This document shows positions 8,190 through 16,949 of a stretch of 45,252 bases of DNA, one piece after another. Under the pieces are notes generated by a model. It saw nothing but the letters and a program-made list of their open reading frames with translations, did no database searches and was not told the origin of the DNA. Both the position numbers and the translations under genes were made by a program. Origin of the DNA: Selenomonadaceae bacterium (lineage in GTDB: Bacteria > Bacillota > Negativicutes > Selenomonadales > Selenomonadaceae); contig JAFSOQ010000062.1 in assembly GCA_017446845.1 (NCBI GenBank), positions 1 through 45,252 of the forward strand. The letters run 5' to 3'. The stretch's first letter is position 1. Every line of letters starts with the position of its first letter.

Positions 8190-8842
8190 GCGTACTTCAT
8201 GACGACGCCGCGAATCATATCGCTGACCCTTTTGGTGTGGTCTAAAGCTTCTTCCACGTCTTCCAAAATATCTTTCCACTTAATCAAATGGATAACTGCG
8301 CGGCTGGCTCCGTGTTCTCTGGCAGCCTCCGCCGCCTCGTCGAAAAGTATTCCGATATCTGCGCGGTAAATCAAATCGCCGCGACTCTCATAATCTGAAA
8401 TTTTATGAACGGCGTCAAGAATATCATTCTGATTTTTTTTCACGTTGTTGAGGAGTTTGAACGCATTGACCAATTCATTTGTGCTGTCGACTAAAAGTTT
8501 CGTCAAAGCGTGTGAACGTTTCGTCGAGTGTCCCGCGTGATACATGATGATTCGCTGCAATGCGCCCTGCAACATGTCGACGCCTTTATCCAGTTCGTTG
8601 GCGATTGAGTAAATGTCTTCGCGGTCTATCGGCGTTATGAAACTCAAATTAAGCTTGTTGATAATTTTTTCGTTGACTTCATCCGACGCCGATTCCAAGC
8701 CCAAAATGTCTTCGATTCGTTCCAAAGCTTGATTCGGGTCTTTTATCACGTCGTCCAAGAGCACTGCGCCCAGATGAAAAAATTTTGCGTTCTCCAAAAA
8801 TAAATCGAAAAACTCATTGTCCTTTCGAGAAAAGTTAAACAT
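8186..8842 (-). CDS. DUF47/PhoU-like phosphate transport regulator
   Basis: 218 residues, all-helical, starting MFNFSRKDNEFFDLFLENA. The family (DUF47, TIGR00153) is related to PhoU and usually sits beside low-affinity phosphate (Pit) transporters. The C-terminal region contains the typical acidic metal-binding helix pattern (DYESRGDLIYRADIG and WKDILEDVEEALDHTKRV). Start: ATG complement 8840-8842 lies 8 bases after GGAGG (complement 8851-8855); a GTG five codons upstream is inside that site and unlikely. No Pit transporter is next to it here. The upstream neighbour in the same orientation is TrkA. Confidence 0.85.
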   Translation of the reverse strand: MFNFSRKDNEFFDLFLENAKFFHLGAVLLDDVIKDPNQALERIEDILGLESASDEVNEKIINKLNLSFITPIDREDIYSIANELDKGVDMLQGALQRIIMYHAGHSTKRSHALTKLLVDSTNELVNAFKLLNNVKKNQNDILDAVHKISDYESRGDLIYRADIGILFDEAAEAAREHGASRAVIHLIKWKDILEDVEEALDHTKRVSDMIRGVVMKYA

Positions 8843-8860
8843 TTTTTCTACCTCCACTTA

Positions 8861-8924
8861 GTTAGGATTTAGGATTCAGGAGTTAGGATTTAGGATTTGT
8901 CTTCCCTACTTCCTAACTCAATTA
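8861..8924 (-). repeat. Inverted heptanucleotide repeats between trkA and the PhoU-like gene
   Basis: On the plus strand a left arm made of TTAGGAT/TCAGGAG/TTAGGAT units (8861-8898) faces a right arm of the opposite sense, CCTACTTCCTAACT (8904-8917) plus flanking bases. They can form an imperfect hairpin in the 75-base intergenic region. The trkA stop codon TGA lies at the right edge. Confidence 0.7.
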
Positions 8925-10258
8925 AACCAAGTCATGACTTCTTGAGCCGCGCCGCGCAAGCAAAATAAAATTGTCCTGTCGCCCGGCAAAAGAATTGTAT
9001 TGCCGTTAGGTATCTCCGCTTTATTTTTTCTGACGTAAGCACATACCAAACAAGATTTCGGTAAGCGCACGTCCATTAATTTTTTCCCCGCAACTTTCGC
9101 GCCTTTCTGAACGATAACTTCAACTGCCTCAGCTCGTGCGCCTTCCAACATCGATACACTGACCACGCCGCCGCGTCTGACGAATGCCAAAACTTCACTC
9201 GCCGATAAAAGCCTTGCAGAAATTACAACGTCCACGCCGACTTTTTCTATCAAGTCCGCATATTCCGTCCGATAAACTCTGACGACGGTTTTTTTTGCGC
9301 CCAAATGTTTTGCCAATAACGCAATCATCAAATTTAATTTATCGTCTTCGGTCAAGCAGACAACTACATCAGCCGAGGCAATGCCCTCCTGCGCCAGCAA
9401 GTCGACGTTCGTGCCGTCGCCGTAAATTGCAATGCTGTCGCCGCTCAAAAGTTGTGCCATGTCCTCGCAACGGTCGCGGTCTTTTTCTATGACTTTGACG
9501 TTGACGCCCGCCTGAATCAGCATAACCGCCAAAGTTCGCCCGATTCGTCCCGCGCCGATTATCATCACGCGTTCGAGTTTCCTTGAATTGCGCTGAACAA
9601 AATTTATGCTGAATTTTTCTATTGCGTCGGGGAATCCGATAAAATACGCGTTGTCGTCCACTTGCAACGAATCATCGCCGTGCGGAATTATCATTTGATG
9701 ATCTCGGAAAATCAAACCCGCCAAAACTCCTTCGGGCAGCCGCAATTTTTTAAACGGTATGTCGAGATATTTGCTCTCCTTGCGGATTTTAACTTCAAAG
9801 AGCCGAACTTTACCGCCCGCGAATTCGTCAACGTCGAGTGCCGCCGGCGTCATGAGGATTCGATAAATTTCGTGCGCGGCAATCATTTCGGGATTGAGCA
9901 TCAAATCTATGTCGAAATTTTTTTTGAGATAATCTTTTGCCTCACTGAGAAATTGCATGTCGCGAATTCGGGCGATTGTGTGCTTGATGCCGTGTTTTTT
10001 GGCGAGAATGCAGGCGACCATGTTCACTTCGTCAATCTCCGTGACTGCGATAAAAACATCCGCGCCGTTGACGTCGGGGTCGTCCATGGTTATGGGGCTT
10101 GCGCCGTTCGCCGTTATCGTCAAAACGTCCAGATTATTTTTTATGGCGGTCAACTGACTTTCCTCGCGGTCGATAACCGTAACCGACATTTGCTCATTGC
10201 TCAAAAGTTCGGCAATCGTGTAGCCGAGCTTGCCCGCGCCGACAATCACAACTCTCAT
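8918..10258 (-). CDS. trkA: Trk system potassium uptake protein TrkA
   Basis: 446 residues with the duplicated layout of full-length TrkA. There are two NAD-binding RCK-N domains, each with a Rossmann glycine motif (VGAGKLGYTIAELL near residue 7 and IGAGRIGRTLAVML near residue 230), each followed by an RCK-C domain; the second ends around the C-terminus (PNGNTILLPGDRTILF). TrkA gates the TrkH/TrkG membrane channel for potassium uptake in response to nucleotides. No TrkH gene is in the window. Start ATG complement 10256-10258: the upstream heptanucleotide repeat supplies GAGG about 8 bases away. A TTG two codons earlier is possible. Confidence 0.93.
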   Translation of the reverse strand: MRVVIVGAGKLGYTIAELLSNEQMSVTVIDREESQLTAIKNNLDVLTITANGASPITMDDPDVNGADVFIAVTEIDEVNMVACILAKKHGIKHTIARIRDMQFLSEAKDYLKKNFDIDLMLNPEMIAAHEIYRILMTPAALDVDEFAGGKVRLFEVKIRKESKYLDIPFKKLRLPEGVLAGLIFRDHQMIIPHGDDSLQVDDNAYFIGFPDAIEKFSINFVQRNSRKLERVMIIGAGRIGRTLAVMLIQAGVNVKVIEKDRDRCEDMAQLLSGDSIAIYGDGTNVDLLAQEGIASADVVVCLTEDDKLNLMIALLAKHLGAKKTVVRVYRTEYADLIEKVGVDVVISARLLSASEVLAFVRRGGVVSVSMLEGARAEAVEVIVQKGAKVAGKKLMDVRLPKSCLVCAYVRKNKAEIPNGNTILLPGDRTILFCLRGAAQEVMTWFN

Positions 10259-10287
10259 TCCCAATTCCTCATTCCTAATTCCTAATT
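10256..10287 (-). repeat. Heptanucleotide repeat linker between the radical SAM gene and trkA
   Basis: On the minus strand the junction reads GGC AAT TAG, then GGAATTA, GGAATGA, GGAATTG and GGAATG. The repeat supplies the stop codon of the upstream radical SAM gene, a GAGG ribosome binding site and the ATG of trkA within about 30 bases. Confidence 0.8.
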
Positions 10288-11889
10288 GCCCTTACAAACT
10301 CCGCAACGCTTGCAGCCGTCAAAGCAACGCGACGTTGATTTTAAATTTTTCGCCCGATTAAATTCGTCGATTAAATATTTTTTGTCAAAGCCTTGGTCGA
10401 GAAAATCCCACGGCAAATTTTCTTCAAAAGTTTTTTCGCGCAGATAAAAATCTTCGTCGAGACCCGCCGCCTTGAAATTTTTCCTGAAGTACTGAACCGA
10501 TTCCGATTGCAAAATTATTTCCGAAATTTTTCTGTCGCCGCGCGAAAGTATCGCTTGCACTTCCGCCGAACGAATTGATTCCGAAATTATTTCTACGCCG
10601 CCCGTTGATTTTAACTGCCCGCGCAAAATTTTTAAAGCCGCGTCGAGATATTTTTTTTCCGCGAACGCTAACCACTGAAACGGCGTGAACGGTTTCGGCA
10701 CGAACGGATTTACACTCAAGGTCAATCGTCCGCCGCAAAATTTTTTTATCCGCGCCGATAACGTTGCGATTTCTTCCACGTCCGATAATTCTTCAAACGG
10801 CAAGCCAATCATAAAATACAATCGGAAATTTTTTATGCCTGCCTTGAGTCCGAGTTCAATCGCCGTGAAAATATTTTCTTCCGTGATTCCCTTGTTGATG
10901 ACCAGCCGCATTTTTTCCGAGCCGACTTCGGGCGCGATTGTCAAAGTTTTCAAGCCGCTCGCCGCCAAAGATTTTACAAGCTCAAACGTCACGGAATCTG
11001 CGCGGAAGGACGCAACCGACATTTGAAGACGTTCGCCGAGAATAAATTTGCACAGTTCGTCAATCTGCGGATAATCGGAAATTGCCGCGCCCATCAAGCC
11101 GATTTTCTTCCCGAATTTTTTTGCGGCGTGAATTTCTTTTTTAAGCACGTCGAGTGAACGATTGCGCGGCTTGCGAAAACAATAGCCCGCCATGCAAAAT
11201 CTGCAGTGCCGTCCGCAACCTCGCGCCGTCTCAATCAAATACATGTTAAATTCGGCGTCGTCGGTTAAAATCGTCGTGTGCGCGGGATAATCGTCTAAAT
11301 CTTCTATCCACTGCCGCGAAACTTTTTTTGGAAATTTCGGGACGTAGACGCCTGCGACTTGCGAAATTTTTTCCAAGCGTTGATTGCGCGGAAGATGTTC
11401 GGAAGAAATTATTTCTTCAATCAGCGGCGGCAAAATAACTTCACCTTCGCCGACAACGAACGCGTCGAAAATTTCTGCAAGCGGTTCGGGATTGAACGTC
11501 GCACAAACTCCGCCCGCAATGATTATCGGGTCAAAGTCGGTGCGCTCACTCGCCCGCAATTTTATTTTTCCGAGACGCAACATTTTCACGACGTTAAAAT
11601 AATCCGGCTCGAAACTGACGGCAAATCCGATGACTTGAAATTTATTCAGCGGCGTCTGAGTTTCAAGGCTTAGGATTTTGTTTGAATCGGATAAAAAAAA
11701 TCGCTCGCAGGAAACGCCGAGTCGACTGTTTAAAAGTTCGTAAATGATATGAATTCCGAGATTAGACATGCCGACGCGATAAAAGTTCGGATAAGCCAAT
11801 GCGAATCTCAATCGCCCGCCCGACATCTTGACCAAATTTATTTCGCGTGAAACTTTTGCCCGCAATTCTTCTTCGTAAGTGTGTGCCAT
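10282..11889 (-). CDS. B12-binding-domain radical SAM protein (TIGR03960-like)
   Basis: 535 residues. An N-terminal cobalamin-binding-like Rossmann region (LAYPNFYRVGMSNLGIHIIYELL, about residues 25-165, no obvious DxHxxG) precedes a radical SAM domain. Its 4Fe-4S motif is ARGCGRHCRFCMAGYCFRKP near residues 220-240 (CxxxCxxC), with a GLPFEE segment typical of the barrel. The C-terminus is cysteine-rich (DGCKRCGVC). In many Bacillota this protein is fused or adjacent to a DUF2344 protein and lies near ribosomal genes; that partner is absent here. The reaction is unknown. ATG overlaps the TAA of the upstream gene by one base (TAATG), indicating translational coupling. Confidence 0.85.
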   Translation of the reverse strand: MAHTYEEELRAKVSREINLVKMSGGRLRFALAYPNFYRVGMSNLGIHIIYELLNSRLGVSCERFFLSDSNKILSLETQTPLNKFQVIGFAVSFEPDYFNVVKMLRLGKIKLRASERTDFDPIIIAGGVCATFNPEPLAEIFDAFVVGEGEVILPPLIEEIISSEHLPRNQRLEKISQVAGVYVPKFPKKVSRQWIEDLDDYPAHTTILTDDAEFNMYLIETARGCGRHCRFCMAGYCFRKPRNRSLDVLKKEIHAAKKFGKKIGLMGAAISDYPQIDELCKFILGERLQMSVASFRADSVTFELVKSLAASGLKTLTIAPEVGSEKMRLVINKGITEENIFTAIELGLKAGIKNFRLYFMIGLPFEELSDVEEIATLSARIKKFCGGRLTLSVNPFVPKPFTPFQWLAFAEKKYLDAALKILRGQLKSTGGVEIISESIRSAEVQAILSRGDRKISEIILQSESVQYFRKNFKAAGLDEDFYLREKTFEENLPWDFLDQGFDKKYLIDEFNRAKNLKSTSRCFDGCKRCGVCKGN

Positions 11890-12656
11890 TAAATTTCTCC
11901 GAAGTAATATTTTCTGATTTCGTCGGCGATACGTTCGGTGTTGTTCGGCAGAAAATGAATATTGTAGCCGACAAAATAAGGCGACGTGGCGTAGCGCGAC
12001 ATGACCTTTGCAAAAATTTTTTCGTCGCGGTGATAGAAAAATATGTTGTAGCTCGTGGTTTTCTTGTTGAAAAAATTTTTGACGTAGTGAACGGCGATTT
12101 GCAGAAAATCAGCCAGCGCGTCCAAGTTCCCGCCCGCCTCCATGACAAGATTCAATTCGCCGAAACCGACTCGCGGACAGTTTGAAATATTAAATTCGAC
12201 GCCTTCGCGTTGAGCTATCACAATCCCGCGCAGTTCGGCTTCGTCAAAGAGCAATTCGGATTTTAATTTTGGGAAGCCGACAAGTTGCATATGAGGATGC
12301 CGAATCGTGCCGCCGCTCATTACTCCATAGTTTTTGAAAAATAAAACTTCCTCGTATTTGCCGGACGCCAAAAGATTTTCCCACTGCCGAACGCCCATTT
12401 TAATCACGCGGCGCATTTTTTCTTTGGAGTAATCAGGCATATCGCTTTCACACTCGCGCCCCTCAATCAAAACAAATTGGTCGGCGGCCTCAATCACGTG
12501 ATATTTGTTTTTGAGGAAAATTATATCGTCGTCAGTTTCGATAATGTTGGTTAAATGTTCCACGTCGCAGAAGGGACAGGCGTTTTCGGCATGAACCAAA
12601 TTTTCGGGCTTTGTCCTGCCAATGTCCGTATTGAATTTTACCAAGTTTATGTTCAT
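11889..12656 (-). CDS. DUF4931 family protein (HIT/GalT-like fold)
   Basis: 255 residues. It contains ENACPFCDVEHL near the N-terminus (a CxxC zinc-type pair) and RHPHMQLVGFPKL near residue 150, a histidine-triad-like HxHxQ motif as in galactose-1-phosphate uridylyltransferases and HIT hydrolases. It therefore probably binds a nucleotide or phospho-sugar, but its substrate is unknown. Start ATG complement 12654-12656 has GGAGG 7 bases upstream; an extension of 14 codons upstream has no ribosome binding site. The gene sits between the DUF169 gene and the radical SAM gene with 14-base and 1-base junctions, indicating an operon. Confidence 0.75.
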   Translation of the reverse strand: MNINLVKFNTDIGRTKPENLVHAENACPFCDVEHLTNIIETDDDIIFLKNKYHVIEAADQFVLIEGRECESDMPDYSKEKMRRVIKMGVRQWENLLASGKYEEVLFFKNYGVMSGGTIRHPHMQLVGFPKLKSELLFDEAELRGIVIAQREGVEFNISNCPRVGFGELNLVMEAGGNLDALADFLQIAVHYVKNFFNKKTTSYNIFFYHRDEKIFAKVMSRYATSPYFVGYNIHFLPNNTERIADEIRKYYFGEI

Positions 12657-12670
12657 GCCATCGCCTCCGA

Positions 12671-13393
12671 TTAAATTCGTTTGTAAAGATTTTCCCAAGC
12701 GTCGGCTGTCAAAAAACTTTCTTCTGCTATGGATTCAAGTTGCAAAAACTTTTCGTAAGACATGCTGAACGCCAAAAGATTTTTATCTATGAATTTCCGC
12801 GCCGAAGGGTCAGTCAATCCGACGAAACAAAAATTTTTCTCGCTCAACGGATAAAGTATCGTTTGTGCACAACCCGCGCCGAATAAAATTTTCGTGCCGT
12901 CGTGCCGCGCCGAATCATAATTCGACAACGTTACCAATCCCGACAGCTGGTCGGCGTTGACCAAAAAAATTATTACATCGGGCGTTTCGTCCTCGACAAG
13001 ATTCAGCGGCTTGAACAGTAAAAATTTTTTTCGCGGCTCAAGTTTTTCAATCAGCGCATTTGATATTTTGCAGATGAATTCCCGTGCAACATCGGGATTT
13101 TTTTTATAATGTTCGCAACGGTCGACGCCCGCACCTCCGCAGGATAAAAAATATTCAATCCAACCGAGCGGATATTTTTCAAAGCCCAGACCTGCACGAC
13201 CTCCGAGGCAAGGCGTCGTTTCCTTCGTGAAGGCGGCAATTTTCCCGTTGGCGGCGGCGGCGAGCATGGCAATCGCGCAACCCCAACGATGATTTTCCTT
13301 GAATTGCAAAACTTTTTCGGGACAGGTTTCCGATTGCACTACGGCAACGGGGCAATTACTCAACTTGATGAGTTTGGAAATTTTGCTCTCCAT
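12671..13393 (-). CDS. DUF169 family protein
   Basis: 240 residues, cysteine- and glycine-rich, with the family's recognisable stretches PVAVVQSETCPEK at the N-terminus, WGCAIAMLAAAANGKIAAF, TPCLGGRAGLGFEKYP and a C-terminal GAGCAQTILYP. Conserved cysteines suggest metal or cluster binding, but the function of DUF169 is not established. Start ATG complement 13391-13393 lies 8 bases after GGAGG (complement 13402-13406). It is the first gene of the minus-strand set with DUF4931, the radical SAM protein, TrkA and the PhoU-like protein. The leader contains a 7-base-pair hairpin (GAAATGC/GCATTTC, 13423-13440) of unknown role. Confidence 0.8.
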   Translation of the reverse strand: MESKISKLIKLSNCPVAVVQSETCPEKVLQFKENHRWGCAIAMLAAAANGKIAAFTKETTPCLGGRAGLGFEKYPLGWIEYFLSCGGAGVDRCEHYKKNPDVAREFICKISNALIEKLEPRKKFLLFKPLNLVEDETPDVIIFLVNADQLSGLVTLSNYDSARHDGTKILFGAGCAQTILYPLSEKNFCFVGLTDPSARKFIDKNLLAFSMSYEKFLQLESIAEESFLTADAWENLYKRI

Positions 13394-13481
13394 GATTTTT
13401 TCCTCCAAAAATTTTTAAACTAGAAATGCGCAGGCATTTCGTACGAACGCGGCTACTCGGCTAAAAATTTTTAAGCGGTGC

Positions 13482-13970
13482 GGCGCGTCAACAGGATGCA
13501 ACGTCACGTTGCCGCGTTCGCTGTTTGGTTACTCTCTCTTGCAATGGTATCAGCAGGAATGAAATTTTGTAATCGAATTTGTCTGCATTACAAGCGTCCT
13601 GCAATGCTTTTGCCGTGATATAGATATAATCTGTGTCGAATTTGCCAAAAAGGGCTTGCATTAGGTCGAGTTCAACGTTGCCGCCGACAAAGCAACTTTG
13701 ATTCTGAGCAACAAAGCCACGAACAAATTCTTTTTCTCCGCTGTATCAGAAATTTCTGCGACGGTCGAGATAAGCTTGAAGATTTCCTTAGCACAAAGTT
13801 TAGCATCACCAAGAGCGTTGGTGTTACCCAATGCTGAATTCAAAGCGTACCAACTGCAACGAGGCACAGTATATGTAAGCGGCAGATTATTTTCATTGAG
13901 AGCATAAAAAGCGTCGAGATAGTCAACAAGGTTAAGAGTGTTGACGCTGATAGGGATAAGGTCTGTAGAG
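13482..13970 (-). pseudogene. Frameshifted remnant of an unrecognised gene
   Basis: Reading the minus strand gives a coherent protein of about 155 residues in two frames: ...VNTLNLVDYLDAFYALNENN...ALGDAKLCAKEIFKLISTVAEIS, then after a slip in an A-run near 13733-13737 FVRGFVAQNQSCFVGGNVEL...FGKFDTDYIYITAKALQD and a stop near 13482. No start codon with a ribosome binding site is found upstream, where an in-frame TAA occurs near 13972. The family is not recognised. It lies beside a transposase relic, so the whole 1-kb stretch appears to be decaying. Confidence 0.5.
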
Positions 13971-14430
13971 TATTAGTAGTAGACGGCTCGGATTTCAGCT
14001 CGCTTTACAGTGCCGACAGTAAATACGCCACCATAAGTAATCAATACGGCGGCGCAAACAGAATGCATATTAATTTTGCTTATGACATTGAGAAAAAAAT
14101 TTCCTCTCTTGCGTAATAGAAGCAAAGAACAAAGCCGACGAGCGCAAAGGCGCAATTAAAATGCTTTCTTCTCTTGCCCAGTCAGAAAAAATTTTGGCGA
14201 TAATGGATAGAGGCTGCAACGGTCTAAAAATATTTGAACATTGCAATCGCATTACTCATCTAAGCTGTTTGATTCGCATCGTAGCTCTATGACTAAGAAG
14301 ACGTGTTCACAGACGTTTAAGGGGCGTGAGTTGTTAAGACAAGTAAAAGTCCTTTATCCGGCGTTTTGGTTCTATATGACAAAATAGTATTCGAGTCGCG
14401 GATAATGTACCGTTACGTTTAACATAGCTG
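13946..14430 (+). pseudogene. Relic of an IS4-type DDE transposase
   Basis: Two frames carry pieces of an IS4-family transposase. In the first (from about 13955) RVLVVDGSDFSSLYSADSKY contains the first catalytic aspartate motif (DGSD) and is followed by GANRMHINFAYDIE. After a frame change near 14100-14119 the second reads EAKNKADERKGAIKML, then AIMDRGCNGLKIFEHCNRI with the second catalytic motif (DRG). Further stops follow near 14290-14330. The N-terminus and the glutamate region are missing and no inverted terminal repeats were found. It is clearly inactive, and records a past insertion between the DUF169 operon and dapL. Confidence 0.7.
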
Positions 14431-14436
14431 TATTAA

Positions 14437-15669
14437 TCACGAAAAAGTTTTCAGACGCTCGCAAGCCTCAATAGTATTTTCTCTGCTGTTGAAGGAAGTT
14501 AGACGCAAGTAACCTTCGCCGCAAGGACCAAAGCCCGCGCCGGGCGTTCCGATAATGTGTTTTTCACGCAGGAGTTTATCGAAGAAATCCCAACTCGACG
14601 GAATATCGTCGGGCGTCTTCAACCAGATGTAAGGCGCATTAATTCCGCCGTAAGTTTTCAAACCCGCCGCGCTCAAACTCTCGCGGATAATCTTTGCATT
14701 TTCCAGATAATAATTGATAAGCTCCTTGACTTGCGCTTGACCTTCGTCGGAGTAAATCGCTTCCGCGCCGCGCTGAGTGATATAGCTCGTGCCATTAAAT
14801 TTTGTCGTGTGACGACGTGACCAAAGCTTTTTAAACGGAACGCGCTCACCTGTCGAGGTTGTGCCCGTCAAGCCGTCGGGGATAACGATATAGCCGCAAC
14901 GCGTGCCCGTAAAGCCCGCAGTCTTGCTGAAGGAACGGAACTCAATCGCAACGTCGCGAGCACCGTCAATTTCGTAAATCGAACGCGGAACATTTTCTTC
15001 GGTGATGTAAGCGGCATAAGCGGCGTCGAAGAGAATCACGGCGTCATTTTCTTTGGCGTAGGCAACCCAAGCTTCCAGCGAAGATTTACTCAACGTGGTG
15101 CCCGTCGGATTGTTCGGCGAGCAAAGATAAACCATGTCGACTTTTTCGGCGGGCGGTGTCGGAGCAAAATTATTCTCGGCAGTGCAGGGCAAATAAACAA
15201 TGCCTTCAAAATGTCCGTCGGGCAATAATTTTCCCGTGCGTCCCGCCATGACATTGGAATCGTTGTAAACGGGATAAACCGGGTCGCCGAGGGCAACTTT
15301 GCTGTCGAGCGAGAAAATTTCTTGAATATTGCCGCAGTCGCATTTCGAGCCGTCGCTGATGAAAATTTCATCCGCACTGACTTCCAAGCCGCGACGTTTA
15401 TAGTTGAAGTCTGCAATTTTATCGCGCAGGAAGGAATAACCTTGTTCGGGACCGTAGCCGCGGAAAGTTTCGACCTTGCCCATTTCATCGGCAGCGCGTT
15501 TCATTGCGTCAATGCAGACTTGCGGGAGCGGACGAGTTACGTCGCCAATTCCGAGCCGAATAATTTTTGCGTCGGGATTTTCTTTTTGATAAGCGGCGGC
15601 GCGTTTGCCGACTTCCGAAAAGAGATACGCACCCGGTAATTTCAAATAATTTTCGTTAATCCTTGCCAT
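14437..15669 (-). CDS. dapL: LL-diaminopimelate aminotransferase
   Basis: 410 residues, typical length. It converts tetrahydrodipicolinate directly to LL-diaminopimelate using glutamate and PLP, for lysine and peptidoglycan synthesis. Family-specific features: the start [72 protein letters not shown] and the PLP-lysine loop [16 protein letters not shown] (lysine near residue 249). Start ATG complement 15667-15669, with AAGGAGG upstream. It lies downstream of the tRNA-Ser gene on the same strand and may share its promoter. Confidence 0.97.
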   Translation of the reverse strand: MARINENYLKLPGAYLFSEVGKRAAAYQKENPDAKIIRLGIGDVTRPLPQVCIDAMKRAADEMGKVETFRGYGPEQGYSFLRDKIADFNYKRRGLEVSADEIFISDGSKCDCGNIQEIFSLDSKVALGDPVYPVYNDSNVMAGRTGKLLPDGHFEGIVYLPCTAENNFAPTPPAEKVDMVYLCSPNNPTGTTLSKSSLEAWVAYAKENDAVILFDAAYAAYITEENVPRSIYEIDGARDVAIEFRSFSKTAGFTGTRCGYIVIPDGLTGTTSTGERVPFKKLWSRRHTTKFNGTSYITQRGAEAIYSDEGQAQVKELINYYLENAKIIRESLSAAGLKTYGGINAPYIWLKTPDDIPSSWDFFDKLLREKHIIGTPGAGFGPCGEGYLRLTSFNSRENTIEACERLKTFS

Positions 15670-15764
15670 TAAACAAAAACCTCCTTAAACGTTAAATCGC
15701 CGCACGGACGACTCCGCACGACGATTTTAGACAACCGCTCATTGAAGAGCGAACATTTTCTTTA

Positions 15765-15853
15765 TGGCGGAGCAGAGAGGACTCGAACCTCCGCGCCCTT
15801 TCGAGCCTAACGATTTAGCAAACCGTCCCCTTCACCGACTTGGGTACTGCTCC
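15765..15853 (-). tRNA. tRNA-Ser (anticodon GCT)
   Basis: Cloverleaf on the minus strand: acceptor GGAGCAG/CTGCTCC, D-arm with GTCGGTGAAG, anticodon arm CGGTTTGCTAAATCG with anticodon GCT, a long class II variable arm (GGCTCGAAAGGGCG region), T-arm GGAGGTTCGAGTCCTC, discriminator G and an encoded CCA (complement 15765-15767). It reads AGC/AGU serine codons. Confidence 0.97.
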
Positions 15854-15880
15854 TTTTGGCTTACTTCAAAAACTTTGCGT

Positions 15881-15909
15881 AGATTATCACAACTTTTGCC
15901 GCGTGTCAA
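15881..15909 (-). promoter_or_regulatory. Promoter of tRNA-Ser (and probably dapL)
   Basis: On the minus strand TTGACA (complement 15904-15909) is followed after 17 bases by TAATCT (complement 15881-15886), with a TGTGA context before the -10. The predicted start is 20-25 bases upstream of the mature tRNA 5' end. Confidence 0.75.
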
Positions 15910-15944
15910 GAAATTTTTTAGTGATATATTGAATACTATCTGAC

Positions 15945-16949
15945 TCATAACATTGCCAAGCAATACTTGCTTTTAGAGCACTGAATTTCTCCGGCTTTTA
16001 AAATCGGTTTATCAAAGTCGGGCAAGTTTATTGCATTGGGATAAAATTGAGCTTCGAGGGCAAAACCTGTGCGTTTACCAAATTTTTTATCGTCAAGCCA
16101 ATTCCCCGAATAAAATTGAATGCCCGGTTGCGTCGTGAAAACTTCCAACGCTATTTTTGAATCGGAAGATTCTGCCCGCGCAACTTTTTTCATTTCGCCG
16201 AGCTTGCCGACGCAAAAATTATGGTCGTAGCCGCGCCCGAAGTTCAACTGGTCAAAATCGTCGTCGATATGCTCTCCGATTGTCTGCAAGTTTCTTAAAT
16301 CCATTGGAGTATTTTCAACGGATAAAATTCTGCCGTCGGGAACGGATTCGGCACTTGCCCAAGTGTAGGTGTCCGCGAAGATTTGAATTTTTTGTTGCAG
16401 AATATCTCCGCCGCCGTCCAAATTAAAATACGTGTGATTGGTCAAGTTGCAGAGGGTATCTGCGTCGGAAGTCGCCGCGTAAGAAATTTCAAGCGCGTTA
16501 TCTTCCGTCAAGTTGTAAATCACGGTCGCTTTGAAATTGCCGGGGTAGCCGCCCTCGCCGTCAGGACTTTCAACGGAAAGTTTCAAGCCGTCGGAAGTAA
16601 TTTCAGCCGACCAAATTTTTTTCTCGAAACCGTTAAAGCCGCCGTGCAAATGATTTTTCCCGCCGTCGTTTTTATCGAGCTTGTAAATTTTTCCGTTGAG
16701 TTCAAAGCTCGCGCCGCCGATTCTGTTCGCGCAACGACCGACAATCGCGCCTTTGTAACTCGTGTCCGCCTCGTAGTCGGAAATGTTATCGTAGCCCGGA
16801 ACGACTTCAACACCGCTGAAAATCCAACTCGTAAGTCTTGCGCCGTAAGTGATGATTTTCGCCGTCGTGCCGCTTGAATTTTTCAGCTCAAAACCGTCGA
16901 CCGCTCGCCCGTCGGACGTTTTTCCGAAATCAAATTTTTTTATGTCCAT
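15945..16949 (-). CDS. galM: Aldose 1-epimerase (galactose mutarotase)
   Basis: 334 residues. It interconverts alpha and beta anomers of galactose, supplying alpha-D-galactose to galactokinase. Visible features: an early KNSSGTTAKIITYGARLTS, the substrate-binding GRCANRIGGASF and NHLHGGFNGFEKK, the catalytic histidine region LCNLTNHTYFNLDG, and the catalytic glutamate in GFALEAQFYPNA near residue 300. Start ATG complement 16947-16949 overlaps the TAA of the alpha-galactosidase gene (TAATG), implying coupling. It is the last gene of the galactoside cluster. Confidence 0.93.
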   Translation of the reverse strand: MDIKKFDFGKTSDGRAVDGFELKNSSGTTAKIITYGARLTSWIFSGVEVVPGYDNISDYEADTSYKGAIVGRCANRIGGASFELNGKIYKLDKNDGGKNHLHGGFNGFEKKIWSAEITSDGLKLSVESPDGEGGYPGNFKATVIYNLTEDNALEISYAATSDADTLCNLTNHTYFNLDGGGDILQQKIQIFADTYTWASAESVPDGRILSVENTPMDLRNLQTIGEHIDDDFDQLNFGRGYDHNFCVGKLGEMKKVARAESSDSKIALEVFTTQPGIQFYSGNWLDDKKFGKRTGFALEAQFYPNAINLPDFDKPILKAGEIQCSKSKYCLAML

